Shown one piece after another: positions 36,024-47,603 of a stretch of DNA of 64,000 nucleotides (position 1 is its first letter; each line of letters starts with the position of its first letter). Position numbers and translations under genes: made by a program. The notes beneath the pieces are model-generated. The model was not told the DNA's origin. It ran no database searches and worked only from the letters and a program-made list of their open reading frames with translations. Origin of the DNA: Cristatella mucedo (lineage: Eukaryota > Bryozoa > Phylactolaemata > Cristatellidae); the NCBI GenBank assembly GCA_009760855.2, contig WPIO01000012.1, positions 2,308,501 through 2,372,500 on the forward strand, read 5' to 3'.

Positions 36024-36733
36024 GGCTCCGACGGCTGATGCTAAGTCGGGTCGGGGAGAGGGCGGCAGCCGCGAATCGGGCAGCTACGTCACGAGCGGCA
36101 CGGCTACCTCGGCGGGACGGCGGAGTCGCTACGAAGGAGTCGTCTACGTCGGGGTGTTGGAGGGCTCGCGCGTCGCTCGTTTCCGTTCCGAGCCTCTCAC
36201 CAGTGAACTGCAATAGCGAGCGAGGCTGACAGCCCGCCTACGAGCAGCGTTCGCGCGAGTCCGAGAGCGGGCGTCGGCCTGCTCTCGGACTGACCACGTG
36301 ATCGCGGAGCTGAGTGCGGCGCGGGGAGCAGCGCGGCTCCGGCTCGGCGCGACCCCCAAGGGCTAGCGGACGCAGCGCAGTCGCTCTCTCGGCCGCCGTA
36401 GGGCGATCGGCAGTAGCTGTGGCCAGCTCCGCTCCTCCTTCTCCTTCGTCTCTCTTCGTCTTCTAGAGCGCCGGCAGCGCTTGCTCGCCTCGCAGACTCG
36501 GCCAGAGGCGGGCGCAAGTCGTACGCGCAGAGCGGCTCCTCGAGGACGGACGCGAAAGCCATAGAGCGGGCGCCATCTGCCGGCGGTTCGACCCGCTCCG
36601 CCCGGCGATGCGCGGCGGCGGCAAGCAAGCGCGCGACGCTCGTCGGCCCCCGTCGCCGGATCCAGCGAGCAGTTAGCCACCCCCTCATCGTCGTCGTAGT
36701 GGTAGCACTCGGGCGCCGCCATTCTAAGCGCCG

Positions 36734-36890
36734 AGCTGGAGTTTGGCCGAGCGGTGAAGGTGCTCGCCCCGGGGACCAAGGTCCGGCCGAGGTCGTGGGC
36801 TCGAGCCACGTGGCATACGTGAAGCGCCTTAATAGAGATTAAGTTCTCCTAGGGCGCAATGCAAATTAAATGTACTTTTTTTTTTTATTT
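36734..36890 (+). repeat. tRNA-derived SINE-1 copy
   Basis: Head AGCTGGAGTTTGGCCGAGCG...GAAGGTGCTCGCCCC, B-box GTGGGCTCGAGCCAC, tail GAAGCGCCTTAATAGAG...GTTCTCCTAGGGCGC, ending with AAATGTAC and a T run. Inserted in the CpG-rich block. Confidence 0.8.
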
Positions 36891-37806
36891 CATAAGCACC
36901 TCGCGCGCGCGCTTTTTCACGGCCAAATGCCGAAATCTCACGAAAGCGACGTCATCGACGAACCTCTAATCCCAGCGACCAAACAGCGGCGATCCGATCG
37001 CGCTAGGCGCCGCCGCCGCCGCACGGAGCATCCTTGAGCCAAGAATCGCGACGCGCAGAGCATCCACTGTCCAGGACGAGGTCACCGCCGATGCGTCGCT
37101 CGCGCGTTGCCGAGCGACGCCTCGCGCTGGTGCAAGATGCGAGGGTGGCGCTTCGGTTGAGAGCCGTCGGGACCCAAAACGAACGGGGAACGAGATGAAG
37201 TAATGGGAATGAATGGGTGGCGCGTAGCTGCTGCGCCAGCAGCATCGCTTCCTGAAGGCTTCGCCGCGGCCGCCGCCGCCGCCGCCGCCGCGGCCCCTGC
37301 TGTGGAGAGGAAATGGCTCCCAACTCCTGCGGACGTTTGTACGCACGCAGTTTCGGTCAGCAGTGCTGCTGCGACTGAAACCCACAGACCTCTCGGCTAT
37401 TGAATAGCGCCGCTCGCCCCTCATCTCGCCGCCAATTTCATTCGCGAAGCCTGGACAAACGTCGTCTAGGTCGCTTGTGCATCCTGACAAAGCGCCCGGA
37501 AGTGTACGAAGGAGGAACGAGAAAAGCAGCCAGCCAATCACAGCGGTGGGACACAGCCTCTCAGAGCGAGCCCCACCGCTATCGAGAGGGTTGCTACATC
37601 CCCACGGCCCCTCCCTACGCGGTACGCGTATATTTCTACGATTGAAAGATTAAGATCAAATTAGTTCACTTCGATAATTGCAGAGGCGTGTTCAGTGAAC
37701 AGGTCAACTGCCTGTAAGAACGCTTCTAGCAGTGCCTGAGACTACTTAAGTATGTGTACATACGCTAGATATAAGTAAGCCCACAAAATGGTGTACCATT
37801 TCGCGC

Positions 37807-37915
37807 GCGCTTTCTCATGCAATCCGCTGCAATCGACTGTGTCGACCCCCGGCCAATATGGCAATCCATCGCTAGGGGCGCTGCAGTCGCTGCAGTGGAT
37901 TGCATGAGAAAGCGC
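37807..37915. repeat. Fold-back element, 25-bp arms
   Basis: Arms 37807-37831 and 37891-37915 pair over 25 bp with one mismatch (GCGCTTTCTCATGCAATCC at the left), around a 59-bp centre with further short self-complementarity (CTGCAGTCGCTGCAG). Flanks continue imperfectly (ATTTCGC / GCGAAAT). Resembles a small non-autonomous transposon. Confidence 0.7.
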
Positions 37916-38786
37916 AAGCGAAGCCATGCGAAATTTTGTAGATACACCTGAACAATAGTACAGTTTAATATCCAATCCTAATTGGACCTGCACGCAAGCG
38001 ATTTCCCGTGGATTTGAGGCGAATTCCTGTGGAGTCCCATTGTGGCCGGCGTATGTGCCGCACATTTGAATGAGAACGCGGGCGGACACATTGGCATGAA
38101 ACTGGGTGGTTGCATTTTTCTGACCGCGTAAACAAAATACCCATAAAATTCAGCCTTGGTGGCGCGCCGAAATACGGTCTAGTTTTGGTTAGTTAAGAGC
38201 GGATTGCGGTAATCCGTTTAACCTCAGGTTCCGCTTCGGATTGCGAGTGTGCACGCGAGCGGGCAGTAGGCCTCCTGGTTTTTGGCTGACCGTATGGAAT
38301 GCTCTTTCATAACAGACCACTCAGCCGGCGCGAACAATGGTAGAATCGGCCGAGCGCCGCTAAAGGGCGCGAAACAGCGGAGCCCAGCGGCAAGGGTGCA
38401 GACGAGCGGCGCACCGGGCTCTTCCGGTGCCGTGCCGAAGCGAACCGCAAGGTTCGGCCATAACCGATCCGGGAGAGTTGAATTAAATTCGTTGTCGCTA
38501 GCTTCGCCAGTGCGCGCGCGCGCGAGGTGGCCCAGAAGTGCGCAGTAACCCGGCGCGGCGCGTGGCGGCGCGTCGCCAGGGTAGGTGTTTGCACAGCAGA
38601 CGGCCTGATGCCGACACTAGCTAGCTCTCCGCGATCGAGCCGGCGCTCTCGCGAGCGCGCAGCAGCCGAGCGCGAACGGCCGTGTGCTCTCGGACGCTGC
38701 CCCAACTTCGGCGCGACGTTGTCGTCTGCAGCTGCTTGCTGCAGGCGGCTCCGAGGCGCGCTCGAGCGCGCGGTGGCGGCAGCGAG

Positions 38787-38890
38787 TGGAGGGGAGGGGA
38801 GTGGAGGGGAGTGGAGGGGAGTGGAGGGGAGTGGAGGGGAGTGGAGGGGAGTGGAGGGGAGTGGAGGGGAGGGGAGGGGAGGGGAGAGGG
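38787..38890. repeat. 10-bp G-rich minisatellite (GTGGAGGGGA)n
   Basis: About 9-10 copies of GTGGAGGGGA followed by GGGGA units. Runs of four Gs every few bases on the plus strand could form G-quadruplexes. It lies about 600 bp upstream of the CNG start codon. Confidence 0.92.
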
Positions 38891-39474
38891 GTCTTCGACG
38901 CGACCACCCTGCAGAGCCTCCTCAGTCGGTCGGTCGACCTTCGTTCGGGTACCGCAAAGACCCTATGCTCCGCCGCTTGAGCAGCACCTGCGGCGGCGGC
39001 GTCATTGACATCAAAGCTGAAGCGCGCCGATTCGCCTTCGAAGCTTCCTTGGAGACCCGGCCGCCGCCGCCGCGCAGAGCGAGCTCGTAGAGCTAGCCGC
39101 GGCGGCCATCGCTGCTTCACTTGCAGATGAGTAGTGATGCGCGGCGGCTGCGGCAGCAGTCGACGAAGGCGACGACTGAGCGGATAACGTCGGCGGCAAT
39201 CTTCCGCACGCAGTCCGCACAAAGCCCGCATCGTGCCTGAGCAGCCCGACGAGATCGCGCGAGAGGCCCGCGGCTACTCGGCGGCGCTCGACGGCGACAG
39301 CGCCGCTCGGCGCTTCTCGGCAGCGGTGGCACCGCGGACCGACCCGTCGCAGACGCCGCCGCCGTCACCGCCACCGCTCCGGCGACCGAAGCGCTCGGCA
39401 CTCTCCCCGGCGGCTTTGCTGACCGGTGGCGGCCGTCGCAGGGGCGGACGACGACGACGCGGCGTCGGTCCGCC

Positions 39475-41257
39475 ATGCGCGGCTTCTCTTCGCGAGCCGC
39501 CGCCGACTCCATGATGGAGCAGAGCGAGTCGTCGCACTTGCTGCTCCAAAAGCAGACGAGCCAGACAAACGGCGACTGCGCGTCGCCCTACCCCATCGAC
39601 CGCGTCGGCGGCGGTGGCGGCGGGGACGATCGGGACGCTGCTCCACCGTCGCCGCAGAAAGCAGCGCCCTTGGCGAACGGAGCCAGCCGATCCTGCGCGT
39701 CGGGTTTCGCCGCCGCCGCCGCCGCGGGCTGCGAAGGAAGCCGAGGCTACGCGAGCGCGTCGGCAGGCGACGACGACGTTTCGCCCGCGTCGCGCTACGA
39801 GTCCGGCCGGCCCCGCGGCGCTGCCAGCTGCCGCGACGCGACCGGAGCCGGCGACCGGGGCTTTGCGGTTACGTGCGCCTGCTGCGACAGGCTAAGCGGC
39901 GGCGGCGGGGGCGTGGCGCGCGCGCGAGGCGTCGCCGCGACCGACATCCCCGGATCGCTGGTACTGACGCGTCTGCTCAACATTGGCGCCAAGCTGAGCA
40001 ACGACCGGACGAAGCAGGAAAGCGCCACAGCCGCCGCCGCCGCCCAAGAGTTTCTCGGCGACTGCCGGAACGGCACGACGGCCGCAGCGGCACGCAAATC
40101 GAGCCGCGGCGGCGGCGGCGGTCGGCGGCGATTCGCTCCTCTGGCCGCGCTGCGAGCTCGGTTCGCCGGCAGCTTATTTCGGCGGCGCAGGCGCAGACGC
40201 CGCACCGTCAGTAGCAGCAGCTGCGGCGGCGGCGGCGACGACAAGTGCCTGAGCATGCGTGCGGTGACAGCGGCGGCGGTAGCGTATGGGAGCGGGCAGT
40301 CGGAGACCGACGGCGAAGCCATCGCCGCAGGCGCCGGCGAGGCGCGCGGTCCGCACGCGGCGGCGCTCCTTTGCGGCGCCCGGCTCCACCGTCAAAAGCC
40401 GGCCGCCGCCGCCGGCCGCGGCGGCGGCGGCCTAGTCTTCGACCCATCGGCCAGAGCGTCGCACTACTGGAACGTCGTCGTGAGCTGTGCGTTCCTATAC
40501 AACTTCTGGGTGATCGTCTATCGGTTCGCGTTCGACGAGGTGAGCGCCGACAACTATCGCCTGTGGCTGACGCTCGACTACCTCGCCGACGGCGTGTACG
40601 CTCTCGACATCGGCAAGCACTTCCGCACCGCCTACCTCGACGAGGGCGTGCTGCAGACGCAGCCGGCCCGGATGCGCGCGCGCTACATGAACTCGACGTC
40701 GTTCTACGCGGACTGCCTCTGCCTGCTGCCGCTCGACTTCCTCTACCTGTCCATCGGCTTCAACTCGCTGCTGCGTCTCTTCCGCGTGCTCAAGGTCTAC
40801 CGCTTCTGGTCGCTGCTCGACTGCATCGAGCGCCACGCCAGCTACCCGAACGTGGTGCGCGCGCTCACCATGCTTCACTACCTGCTCGCCATCTTCCACT
40901 GGAACGCCTGCATCCTGCACGCGCTCGTCCGCTCCGCGCCCGCCGTAGCCGGCGGCGGCGCGTCGGCCGGCGAGGCGGGCGAGGACGCCGCGGCGGCGGC
41001 AGTTGGCCAGGAGTGGCTGCCTCTAGGTGGCGCCGCCGCGGACGTCGGCAACGGCACGCTGGCGAGCTACGTCGGCGCGCTGCACTGGACCGTCGTGGTG
41101 CTGACGACCACCGGCGGCCTGCCGCGGCCGAGCACGCTGCGGCAGCACGTCTACTCGATCTCGCTCATGCTCTTCTCGCTGCTGCTATTCGCCGCCGTGC
41201 TCGGCACGGTGGCGAGCATCATCTCGAGCGTCGGCGCCGCTCGCAAGGACTTCCAGG
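39475..41257 (+). CDS. CNG exon 1: N-terminus, S1-S6 and pore
   Basis: The first ATG (39475) has a purine at -3; in-frame ATGs at 39511 and 39514 are alternatives. Residues 1-325 are Gly/Ala/Arg-rich with a poly-basic run near 250. S1 is about 331-352 ([20 protein letters not shown]), S2 363-384 ([13 protein letters not shown]), S3 410-428 ([16 protein letters not shown]), S4 429-446 ([14 protein letters not shown]), then YPNVVRA and S5 with HWNAC (475-479), as in CNGA YPNIFR...HWNAC. A glycosylation sequon NGT lies at 526-528 in the turret. The filter is T545 T546 G547 G548 L549 P550, where CNGA has TIGETP. S6 is about 560-583 and the exon ends at ARKDFQ/GTGAGC. Long Gly/Ala/Arg runs may hide an unseen intron in the N-terminal part. 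Confidence 0.9.
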
Positions 41258-42645
41258 GTGAGCTGCACGCGCGCGCGCGCCGTGCGCCGCCGCGCCCTCC
41301 AAGCGCCGCGCCCTCCAAGCGCCGCGCCCTCCAAGCGCCGCGCCCTCCAAGCGCCGCGCCCTCCAAGCGCCGCGCCCTCCAAGCGCCGCGCCCTCCAAGC
41401 GCCGCGCCCTCCAAGCGCCGCGCCCTCCAAGCGCGCCCGCCAGCCGCGAGCCGCTTAGCTGGGCCGCGGCAGCCGATCCAGGAGGTCAGGAGGTCAGGCG
41501 CTCGCTCTTCGCTCGCTCGCCGCCGAGGTCGCGGGCTCGAATCCGGCAGTTAGACGATCTCTTTTCATCGCCAGCTGCAAGCGGTTGTGATAGCCGATAA
41601 GGCTCCTCTGCCGCTATACAAATTACCATTCAATTGCATTTCACTTTACAGCAAATGTAAAGCGCCTAGAGAGAGATTGAGTTCTCTGAGGGCGCTTTAT
41701 CAAGTGAATTGCTATTATTATTATTATTATTATTATTAGGCAGTTAAATCAGCTGAGATTCGTTCTCGGCGAGCGGCGCCACCGGCTCGAAGCTTTCGCC
41801 GCTGCAAAAGCCACGCGAGAGCTGCGGTCTTGTCTCGCTGCGGCCAACCAGCCGGTCAGCGAGCGATAGATGCTACGCGAGCGAGGATTCGAGCGTGGCC
41901 ACTGAGCGCAAGGCGCGATCGACGAGGATCCGGCTGGGATTCGACCGCCTCGGCACAAATCGTCGGCGCAAGAGCTCTTGCAACGAGTGCCTATTACGCA
42001 GCGTTGTTTCCGGTGTACGCGGACCACATTCCGCGGCGCTCTGCGAGTGTATCCTCGAGATTTAGCAGATGGTAAACGTTCTCTCGACCACTAGCCAGCC
42101 CAAATCTGTCCAAAGATCCACGTGCCGTTCTCAGTATCCGCATCGCGAAGTTCAAATGACAATTGAATTACACGATGCCGTTTAGAATGCGCTAACGAAA
42201 AAACATGAGTAGCACTCTACTGGTGCGATATTTCGAAAGCGGACATTAAAGTACTGTGCTCCGCTGCAACTAGATTCCGCTACGTATTCCGCACACGGCT
42301 GAGCACCGGCGGGTGGGCAAGAACTTCGCAGTCCATCATCTGGTGCTGTCGTGTGTGCGTGCTCGGATTGAGCATCGCACAGATCACTTCCAGCGGAGGA
42401 CAGCGGGGAATCGCACTCGATCTCGATCTATCACTTGAGCTATTTGTGTTCTCCAGCTGCACGCTCAGCGAAGAACGCCGCGGAAGTTGCCGCAAAACGT
42501 GGCGCCGTTCGCGTTGCTCACCGTTCGCGTTCGCGTTCGTGTCGTTCGCGTTCGTAGCGTTCGCATTTTCGCGCTTCGCTCAACCGAAGAGGCGAAGAAG
42601 CGCCGTCCTTCAGCTCGCCGTCCTTCAGCCAGCTAGCGAGCGAGC

Positions 42646-42699
<54 letters not shown>

Positions 42700-44358
42700 A
42701 AACCGCGACCGCCCGCCGACTTCAACTCCGCCGCCTCCAGCCGCCGCCTCCAGCCGCCGCCTCCAGGCGCCTTCCCGCGCCGCGCGCGCCAGCGCTGCCG
42801 ACGGCGTTCGACGGCTTCGTTGGCCGATCCGTTTGTCGAGCAGCGGCGAGTGGCGGCCCCGCGTGGCGGCAACCTGGTCGTTCGCTTCGTGGCTCCGCCG
42901 ACCGCGTGTCGATCTAACAAAACTCGCTTTAGATGCCGTCGCCGCGGCGGTGGCGGCGGCGGCGGCGGCGACGGCATCTAAAGCGGCGGCGGCGGGCGGC
43001 GACGGGCCATTACGGTTGCCCAGTCACCAGTGGTTAGAGAAGTGCCACGATAGGCTGCGACAGACACGCTAGTCCGTTGCTTTTAAAGTGCACCCTCCAA
43101 ATTGCACGGTTTTCCGATGACGCATTTTCGATCCGCGGCACGGCCGAGTTCTAGCCCTGGGTTCGTGGACCGGGAGTGCATCGCAATGCCGTCCACTGAC
43201 AGGGCCGGAAGTTCTGAGCTCCGTGGTTAAAAGACCCCACTCAGCGAAATGCCGCGATATTCAGAAGCTACTCTTTAAGCACAGCAGAAGTAACGCTTTG
43301 CACGCAGCCTTCGCGCAGATTTCTTCTGACGAATCGCGGCGGAAGCAGCTCTTCTAGCGACCGATCAATGCGGCGAGCCTACGGTGCACCGGCGGCGCGT
43401 TTGCGCACCGTTACTGGGACTTCCGGGGGGAGCCGGCCCGCCGTTGGAACGCCGGGCTTCTTGCAAGCGTATTAGCCGGGGCTCGAGCGGCATCCGTTTG
43501 GATGCGGCGTCCGCGACGGTGGCTAGAGGGAAATGTCTGGTGCGCACGACGCTTGGAAATCAGGAATTAGACTCTCGCGCGAGACCGACGCCTCCGGTTG
43601 CCAGACTGGACTTAGTGAGGCGCTCGGGTGTGGCGGCGGCGATGGCGACAGCAGCCGCAGCTCTTCAACCCGGGGACGGAGCAGCTCCGCGAGGGAAGGA
43701 GCGATTGGCGAGCATCCGGGCTGCGCCCAGCTAGTTTTCGCTGAGACGCCGAGCGAGCGCCGATCGAGAAGAGGAGAGAAGAAGAGGAGAGCACCGAGCG
43801 AGGCAGCTAGACCGGCGTCGGGGGTTGGGTGAGTGCGCTGGCGGGCCGCCAGGGAAATTTCGACGAGATTGCACCCGACAGGCCCGCTCCCCGACCCGGA
43901 AGTTCGGAGCTCAAAGTCGTCCAGCGCCTCCGCCGCTGTTGCCGTCGCCACCATCGCAGCCTCAGTCGACGGGCTGCTCCAGTTTTTTCTGCCGCCACTT
44001 TTCTTCCGCTCTTCGAGCCTGCGGAGCTGTCGCAGCAGCAGCCGAAGCTGCACGTTTCGCTTTCACTTGCAATTTTCCTAAGGCGAGATATGTTTTAAAA
44101 GTAGCATGCTCAAAACTGAATCGCCAATACCGCCGTGTGCAGGACTACATTTCAGGATACGAATGCTAAACGGGAGAGAGTACAAAGAGAAATCGCGCGA
44201 ACTTGGAGTATCAATTGCTGCGATCCCCCACCTCTATAACGACGACAGCCGATAGCAATAATTTGCAATTTTTTATAGATAGATCAAACATTGCTAATTA
44301 TGAGCATACACTCACGTGCGCACAGACGAGCGAGCGTGCAGACGCACGCACACACATG

Positions 44359-44420
<62 letters not shown>

Positions 44421-45062
44421 GATGAGATGGAGGGGAGGGAGGGAGAGGGAGGGAGAGAAAGAACTCGTCACCTCGCCTATCAAGAACGACCCGGCGACAA
44501 AGGGAAGCCCGCTGCGTGCTGCATGCGCGCCACAGACGCACGTGCACGTATTGTGCCGTGTTGGGGAGTGGCGGGCTGTGCTGCGCTGTCGGGAATTGCC
44601 AGTAGCGTGCAGTAGTAAGCTTGCGATGGGCCCGTTGTGTGGTCGGTCGTCCTGCGCGGGTCTGCCGTTCTCTTGAACTGCGTACTGTCACTGTGCGGCT
44701 GCAGCCGTCGACGGCCGGCTGCAGCCGCACAGTGACAGCTGCATGCACTGCGAGCTCGGCGCTCGCGACAATGGCTCTAGCATCTGTGCTGCATTCCGGA
44801 CATCTGAGCATGGCTTTTGTAACCCGCAATTCTAACAAACTGGAAGTACGACTTTACTAGTCGAGTAAAACGGCGGAAGCAGAATGTTAGATTTCAAATA
44901 TATTTCATTTCTCTTCAGCAATCATGCTTACAATCGGCGTAGTTTAAACACGAAAATGAGCACCTGACATGCGTTTATACACTTGAGTGCAATCACAAAT
45001 TGCAAATTAGGCAAAATCTGAAAGCTGGGACTTCGAACTACGCCACACACATGTATCACACT

Positions 45063-45115
<53 letters not shown>

Positions 45116-45136
45116 GTGTATATATATATATATATC

Positions 45137-45194
<58 letters not shown>

Positions 45195-47113
45195 GAGAGA
45201 GAGAGAGAACTCATCACGCCTATCATGAATGACTCGGCGACAAAGGGAACCCTCTGCACTCTAGGTATTCGACAGGTGTTCTCGCGGAGGTAACCCCTAG
45301 CGGTATTCGGCGTCACGTTGCCGCTTGTCTCGTCGCCGCAGTTGTCCACGCCTCTCCTACATGCCAGCTGACTGCACGCTAGTTGCGTGCGAGCCTGCGG
45401 CCAACAGGACGCGTGGCCACAGGGTAGAGGCGGTGCAAAAATCGACCGCACCGCCCTGCAGCGCCACCTGTCGGTACCTTCGACCCCCCTTCAAGCAGCT
45501 GCGCGTGCGTAGCGCGCGCGATAATAGCAATAACATCATTATGAGGTTTGTGTAGCAGCGCACCAAGAGAACTAAATCTCTTTATGGGCACTTTACATAC
45601 GCTGGAAAGGAAGCATGTGCGTGCGCTTGGTCACGTGATGGTACGCCCAGCCTCCTGAGCGTAGCGTCGTTGACGCCACGAATCCGCGGTCCCGTCCGTA
45701 TGCCTTTCTCACACCCTATGGAATGGTAAAGACGCGGCAGAAATCCTGGTGCTCCGCCTCAAGCGTGTCCGATTAGAAGCCGCCATTCGCGCACGCAGCC
45801 GTTGGAGAGCCGCGAAGCGAGAAGCTGCGAAGGCGGCGGCAGGGACTAGAGGCGGCAGGAAGCAGGGACGCAGGAAGCAGTTGAGCTCGGAAGGATGGAG
45901 GGTCGGACCTCGGTCGTGCCCGCAAGTGACACAACCGGGAATTCTGAAGTGCCTCGTCCTCGGCTGCAGGCATCCGACAAATCCCTCCGGGTTGGTTCGA
46001 GTGGGGCGCGAAGGGAATGTCTAGCGCTGGGCAGCCAATCGCAGCAAGTCTGCAAGGTCTCATGGGTCATCGAGCACCCAATGCAATCCTTCGCGTCGGT
46101 CCGAGTGGAGCCAGGGCCTGAGAGACCCTCAACCTTCGCTGTGCCAATACACTAGAAAATACTAAAGAAGTGGCCTGTCAATCTTTAAATATCCTGATGC
46201 ACTAGACATCAAGGCAGTGAGAGGTGAGAGTGACGGAGCACGACAAGAGGGGGAGAGCGAGGGGAGAGGGTGAGAGGGAGAGTGGGAGAGTGAGAGGCTG
46301 AGAGATAGGGGAGAGTGAGAGTGAGAGAGGGAGAGGGAGAGAGAGAGAGAGAGAGCAAGAATGTGCTCGAGAGGGGGCAATGGTGAGATTGCGTTTGTAT
46401 GTCGGTCTTTAACTCCATAAATCCGTAGATACTAAGCGGATATCATGCCGGAGAGACACTTTTATTATGCGCTCAAAGCCTGTGCGGCTTTTTGGCTTCT
46501 TAAGATTGCCAACAGACATCAGCCTACATCATTAACACGAAGACAAAAATTGCGGAGTACAGCTGAAGAGCAAGGTTGGCAGTCAAGAAATTAAGTAATC
46601 CTGAAGCAACAGAGTGTAGAGCGGCCGGAAATTAAGTGCAATTGTCTGAAGAAGGAGAAGAATACCCGCTCGGCTTGGTGCAAAGGCCGTGACGGCGACT
46701 TCCGCAGTCTAGTACCCGCAGAGCGATAGCTTCTGTCGTTGAAGTCTTCAAAACCATGGTGTAATATGTGTCTGTATTCTCGTGCAGCGATCTAACAGAG
46801 CGATCGGCTCTGGAAGTGGTCGCGTGAGCTAAACTTTTAAACGCTAACAATTGTCAGAGAGGATATGCAGGGTTACGAGCACTCGAATGCACTCGCATCT
46901 CAATTAAGAAGCGAATCGTGGATTCCAGCCGTAAGCGTAGGGTTTCCTGTGAGTATGAGTTTGGCCATATCGCCATTTAGTTTAAGGAAATTTATTGACA
47001 ACCAGATCTGATTGTTACCAAGCAGGCGGTTAGTGTCTCAATCGCTGCAAGGAAATAGAGAGCGACGACGCAGAGAGGGGGATGAGATGAAGATTAAGCG
47101 AGATTGAACGAAC

Positions 47114-47196
<83 letters not shown>

Positions 47197-47532
47197 AGGG
47201 AGAGGGAGAGGGAGAGGGAGAGGGAGAGGGAGAGGGAGAGGGAGGGGGAGGGAGGGGGAGAGGGAGAGGGAGAGGGAGAGGGAGAGGGAGAGGGGAGGGA
47301 GGGGAGAGGGAGAGGGAGAGGGAGAGAGAGAAGAGTATAGGAGAGAGGCAGCTAGTGCGAGAGATAAATTAGGCAGAGAGAGGGAGAGCTCCGCGAAGGT
47401 CGCAATAGCCACGTCGAGCAACCCGACCCGTACGAATTAAAAACCTCTACAATTGCGTACCATATTTTAAGTCCGCTGCTTCAGCGGAATCCTTTGACCA
47501 TCATTCGGCAGATGATTCGCCGGAGACACAAC

Positions 47533-47603
<71 letters not shown>

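Larger units (their letters stand above)
34480..39474. promoter_or_regulatory. CpG-rich block upstream of the CNG gene
   Basis: About 5 kb of extremely CpG-rich sequence, a sharp shift from the AT-richer DNA at its left and from the AT-rich patch at 37630-38200. The last kilobase leads into the CNG start codon and probably holds its promoter and 5' UTR. Many overlapping open frames (for example 35185-35658, 36688-36197, 38527-39090) are Arg/Ala/Pro/Ser-rich, occur on both strands at once and show no domain, so I read them as compositional. An unrecognised gene here cannot be excluded. Confidence 0.45.

Noticed and set aside
35185-36688. Several Arg/Ala/Ser/Pro-rich frames on both strands in the CpG block
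   Set aside because: Stop codons are rare in this composition; overlapping frames on both strands look alike and none shows a domain.
39426-41261. Long Arg/Pro/Ala-rich frames overlapping CNG exon 1 (262 and 338 codons)
   Set aside because: Shadow frames of a GC-rich coding exon; no domain.
42353-43072. A 239-codon frame in CNG intron 1
   Set aside because: It crosses a (GA)n microsatellite and a 21-bp hairpin and has no recognisable domain.
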